Origin: a candidate division WOR-3 bacterium
Lineage (GTDB): Bacteria > Hydrothermota > Hydrothermia > Hydrothermales > JAJRUZ01
Length of the DNA: 56,374 nt
NCBI GenBank assembly: GCA_039803925.1
Contig: JBDRZL010000014.1
Span: 1 to 56,374, forward strand
Direction of reading: 5' to 3'
Both the position numbers and the translations under genes were made by a program. Below are positions 54,440 to 56,374 of the stretch, piece after piece (position 1 is the stretch's first letter; each line of letters starts with the position of its first letter). Under the pieces are notes generated by a model. It was not told the origin of the DNA, did no database searches, and was given only the letters and a program-made list of their open reading frames with translations.

Positions 54440-55006
54440 TTGGAAAATTTAGATTTTAAAATCCTTTCCGGTCTTGAAAGAGTATCTGAAATTATGAAAG
54501 TTTTTTTAAGGAGGGAAAGTTCTAAATTTAAATTAAGTCCGACTCAGGTTCAAATCCTGCTTTCCCTCCTTTCTGAAGGGAATTTAAAAATAAAAAACTT
54601 GGAGAAAATTACTTCCCTTGATAAAACCACCCTTTCTAAGTCAATAAAAAATTTACAGAAAAAAAACTTTATTGAAAAAACTCAATCAGAATTAGACAGA
54701 AGAGAAAAAATCCTTAAGATTAAAGAAAATAAAAAAGAGAGCATAAAGAATTTCTCATTAAGTATAAATCTATTCAAAAAAGTATTAAAAAATTTTTCTG
54801 AAAAAGAAAAAGAAATTATTTTAAAGTTTATTTTTGATTTTATAGATTACTCCATTGATATGGGTCTTATAGGTTTACAGAAAATGTGTTCAAAATGTAT
54901 CTATTTTAAAATTAAAAATAATAGATTTTACTGCAAATTTCTTAATAGGGAACTTAAAATAAGAGATTTAAAGATAAACTGTTCTGATTTTGTAAGTATT
55001 ACATAA
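54440..55006 (+). CDS. MarR-family regulator with C-terminal cysteine cluster
   Basis: The 188-residue protein has a winged helix: LSPTQVQILLSLLSEGNLKIKNLEKITSLDKTTLSKSIKNLQKKNFIEKTQSELDRREK (pieces: TQVQILLSLLSEG, LDKTTLSKSIKNLQ, RREK wing) at about residues 33-92. The C-terminal extension holds four Cys (MCSKCIYF...FYCKFLNREL...INCSDF, roughly C-x2-C-x10-C-x16-C), which could bind a metal or Fe-S cluster as a redox or NO sensor. It begins at TTG 54440, 24 bases after the P460 gene. Likely target: the palindrome at 53876-53894. Confidence 0.85.
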   Translation: MENLDFKILSGLERVSEIMKVFLRRESSKFKLSPTQVQILLSLLSEGNLKIKNLEKITSLDKTTLSKSIKNLQKKNFIEKTQSELDRREKILKIKENKKESIKNFSLSINLFKKVLKNFSEKEKEIILKFIFDFIDYSIDMGLIGLQKMCSKCIYFKIKNNRFYCKFLNRELKIRDLKINCSDFVSIT

Positions 55007-55014
55007 AAAATTCG

Positions 55015-55025
55015 GGTTCAATTCC
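55015..55025 (+). promoter_or_regulatory. T-arm-like leader motif before the type IX secretion cargo
   Basis: The plus strand reads GGTTCAATTCC, 22 bases before the ATG at 55048, at the same distance from the start codon as the copies at infC and the thiolase gene. The stem can include a third G-T pair (GGG/CCT). A weak -10 (ACATAA) precedes. Confidence 0.5.
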
Positions 55026-55047
55026 TTTTTAAAAAAAGAGGTAAAAA

Positions 55048-56244
55048 ATGAAATTTTTAAGATTTTTAATATCAATAGGTTTAACATCTTATCTTTATTC
55101 CCAGACTTTACAGGATGCTCTTGATAATTATGATCTCAATTTCATAACAGGAGGTAATGCAAACTGGTTCTATCAAACAAACTATTATTATTACGATAAT
55201 GATGCTGCACAGAGTGGTACCATTACCCATAATCAGTTAACCTTTCTAAAAACAACCATCCAATCACCCTGTAGCTTAAAATTCTACTGGAGAGTTTCCT
55301 CAGAAGCAAACTATGATTTTTTAAGTTTTGTTAGAAAATATGCAGCCTCCCAACTATATGATAGAATTTCAGGAACAACTGGGAACTGGATACAGAAAAA
55401 AATAGTGATATTAAGCCCTGGAACAGACACAATGGTATGGACATATTCCAAAGATGGTTCGGGTTCTTCAGGACAGGATGCTGGATGGGTTGATTATGTG
55501 AGATATTTTCCAATAAACAACAACTTAGTAACACTTCAGGAAGCACTCGATAACACAAACTTAACCTTTTACAGTGATGGTAGTGCTCCCTGGATAGGCG
55601 AGACATGTTTCAGCTATGACGGTCAGGATGCTGCGATAAGTGGAAGAATACCCCACAACGGTTTCTCCCGTTTATATACAAATGTAGTAGGACCCTGTAG
55701 CTTAAAATTCTACTGGAGAGTTTCCTCAGAAGCAAACTATGACAGACTTTACTTTTTAAAGGATGATACTTTAAAAGATTTTATTTCAGGAACAACAGGA
55801 GGCTGGGTATTAAAAAGATTCATAATCAATGCCTCAGGGAATCACAGTATTAAATGGGTTTACTCAAAAGATGGTACAAACTCAAATGGTTCGGACTGCG
55901 CCTGGGTTGATAAATTTGAATATTTCCCCATAGGAACTGAGATATCAGAAAAAATTGATACTGAAAAATCTTACTTTGCAATTTACAATAATTTGGAAGG
56001 AGATTTAAAAATTAGGTTCTATGTTTCAGAAGAAGATACTAAGGATAAAATTGAATTGAGTCTATATAACATAACTGGAAGAAAAATGATTGATCTTTTA
56101 TCGAAAAAGGAAATTAAACCAGGGGAATATATACTTAATTTCAATCTCTCAAAAGATAAAAATCTTTTAAAGAGAGGTTTTTACTTTTTGAAATTTACAA
56201 CCTCTACAAAGAAATATACTAAGAAAATCTTAATTATAGAATAA
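55048..56244 (+). CDS. Secreted repeat protein with type IX secretion sorting tail
   Basis: The 398-residue protein has a signal peptide (MKFLRFLISIGLTSYLYS), then two homologous units (about 20-155 and 165-300). Each unit has a LQ(D/E)ALDN start, a CSLKFYWRVSSEANYD core and a W(V/I)-K(K/R)-I strand with VDxxxYFPI end. A C-terminal domain (about 310-398) of YNITGRKMIDLLSKKEI, GEYILNFNLS and GFYFLKFTTSTKKYTKKILIIE type (quoted in parts) is the Por/type IX sorting signal. It would cross the outer membrane and be surface-anchored. The repeats are like concanavalin-type beta domains. A 51-bp tract is identical in both repeats. Confidence 0.85.
   Translation: MKFLRFLISIGLTSYLYSQTLQDALDNYDLNFITGGNANWFYQTNYYYYDNDAAQSGTITHNQLTFLKTTIQSPCSLKFYWRVSSEANYDFLSFVRKYAASQLYDRISGTTGNWIQKKIVILSPGTDTMVWTYSKDGSGSSGQDAGWVDYVRYFPINNNLVTLQEALDNTNLTFYSDGSAPWIGETCFSYDGQDAAISGRIPHNGFSRLYTNVVGPCSLKFYWRVSSEANYDRLYFLKDDTLKDFISGTTGGWVLKRFIINASGNHSIKWVYSKDGTNSNGSDCAWVDKFEYFPIGTEISEKIDTEKSYFAIYNNLEGDLKIRFYVSEEDTKDKIELSLYNITGRKMIDLLSKKEIKPGEYILNFNLSKDKNLLKRGFYFLKFTTSTKKYTKKILIIE
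55266..55316 (+). repeat. 51-bp exact direct repeat, copy 1
   Basis: This tract, coding for CSLKFYWRVSSEANYD, is identical to 55692-55742 while the surrounding repeat sequences differ. Recent gene conversion or strong selection on this segment would explain it. Confidence 0.7.
55692..55742 (+). repeat. 51-bp exact direct repeat, copy 2
   Basis: Identical to 55266-55316, in the second unit of the secreted repeat protein. Confidence 0.7.
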
Positions 56245-56310
56245 ATTTTTAAGATGTAGAATACCATAACAATATTGAATTTTTCTGGCTCAATAAGATC
56301 TTCAAAAGTG

Positions 56311-56342
56311 AATTTCTGCGAACCCTAAAGGGTGCGGCTACC
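56311..56342 (+). repeat. REP-like palindrome, copy 3
   Basis: AATTTCTGCG-AACCCTAAAGGGT-GCGGCTACC has the same layout as copy 1 at 3679-3711 (AATATTTCGC-palindrome-GCCTACC). Its flank on the minus strand (TATAATTTTATGG) matches the flank of copy 2. The stem is CACCCTTTAGGGT-like. It lies downstream of the secreted repeat protein. Confidence 0.55.
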
Positions 56343-56374
56343 ATAAAATTATAGAACCTTTGTTTTTTGGAAAA

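Noticed and set aside
54547-54557. Another exact GGTTCAAATCC on the plus strand
   Set aside because: It falls inside the marR coding sequence, where it encodes part of the conserved TQVQIL segment, so codons explain it. It is not counted among the leader copies.

Overview
The window is AT-rich chromosomal DNA from a bacterium with two membranes. The evidence for an outer membrane is a SurA-type chaperone, several small beta-barrel-like proteins, a SPOR lipoprotein, TatC, and a protein with a type IX secretion C-terminal tail. The 23S rRNA gene is far richer in GC than the protein genes, which fits a thermophile. A V/A-type ATPase, indolepyruvate:ferredoxin oxidoreductase, an archaeal-type ATP-dependent DNA ligase, a proofreading-less PolA and an AmmeMemoRadiSam enzyme point to an uncultured thermophilic lineage such as candidate division WOR-3/Hydrothermae. 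That placement is inference. No prophage, IS element or CRISPR array was seen.

Layout. 1-953: gene-poor, with decayed or tiny ORFs. 954-3279: iorAB. 3337-3785: a shattered small exported-protein gene and a REP doublet. 3797-8135 (minus): thrS, infC and two CoA-transferase subunits. 8221-11545 (minus): P5C dehydrogenase, a lipoprotein, and an AmrS fused to a ubiquitin-like domain. 11607-15217 (plus): thiolase, SurA, S4 protein, PdxA. 15280-17855 (minus): PEBP-like protein, Era, a beta-barrel-like protein. 17897-20662 (plus): a substrate-binding protein and two GHKL ATPase proteins. 20712-25226 (plus): V/A-ATPase H-I-K-E-C-F, without A, B and D. 25234-27878 (minus): paired exported proteins and a decayed gene. 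27975-31015 (minus): an unlinked 23S rRNA with its own promoter. 31111-40809 (minus): polA, tRNA-Asp, sufBCD, and mutL-miaA-TPR. 41864-46261 (plus): a methionine-synthesis module, a frameshifted prmC and a PD-(D/E)XK protein. 46267-50321 (minus): DUF5683 protein, truA, tatC, DUF4159 protein, HAD phosphatase, rdgB-type gene, SPOR lipoprotein. 50393-56374: a broken barrel gene, tRNA(CAU), class III aminotransferase, DNA ligase, P460-type cytochrome with a MarR regulator, and the type IX secretion cargo.

The most unusual signal is a short leader motif, GGTTCAANYCC, which has the sequence of a tRNA T-arm core. It occurs exactly seven times, and twice in near form, in the 5' leaders of genes on both strands. 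Where a good -35/-10 promoter can be seen, the motif usually begins 6-12 bases after the -10 box, so it would form the very 5' end of the mRNA. At 53898-53914 it is a perfect T-arm shape (5-bp stem, 7-base loop), directly downstream of a 19-bp palindrome that looks like the operator for the MarR gene in the same operon.

Other points of note: prmC is broken at an A9 run where slippage would restore the frame. The 23S gene is separate from 16S and 5S, and its ends are joined by an 18-bp stem. There is a three-gene MTHFR/MetE-like module and a sensor-like trio without a response regulator. REP palindromes occur near both ends of the window, and at least three genes have been destroyed by frameshifts or truncation.
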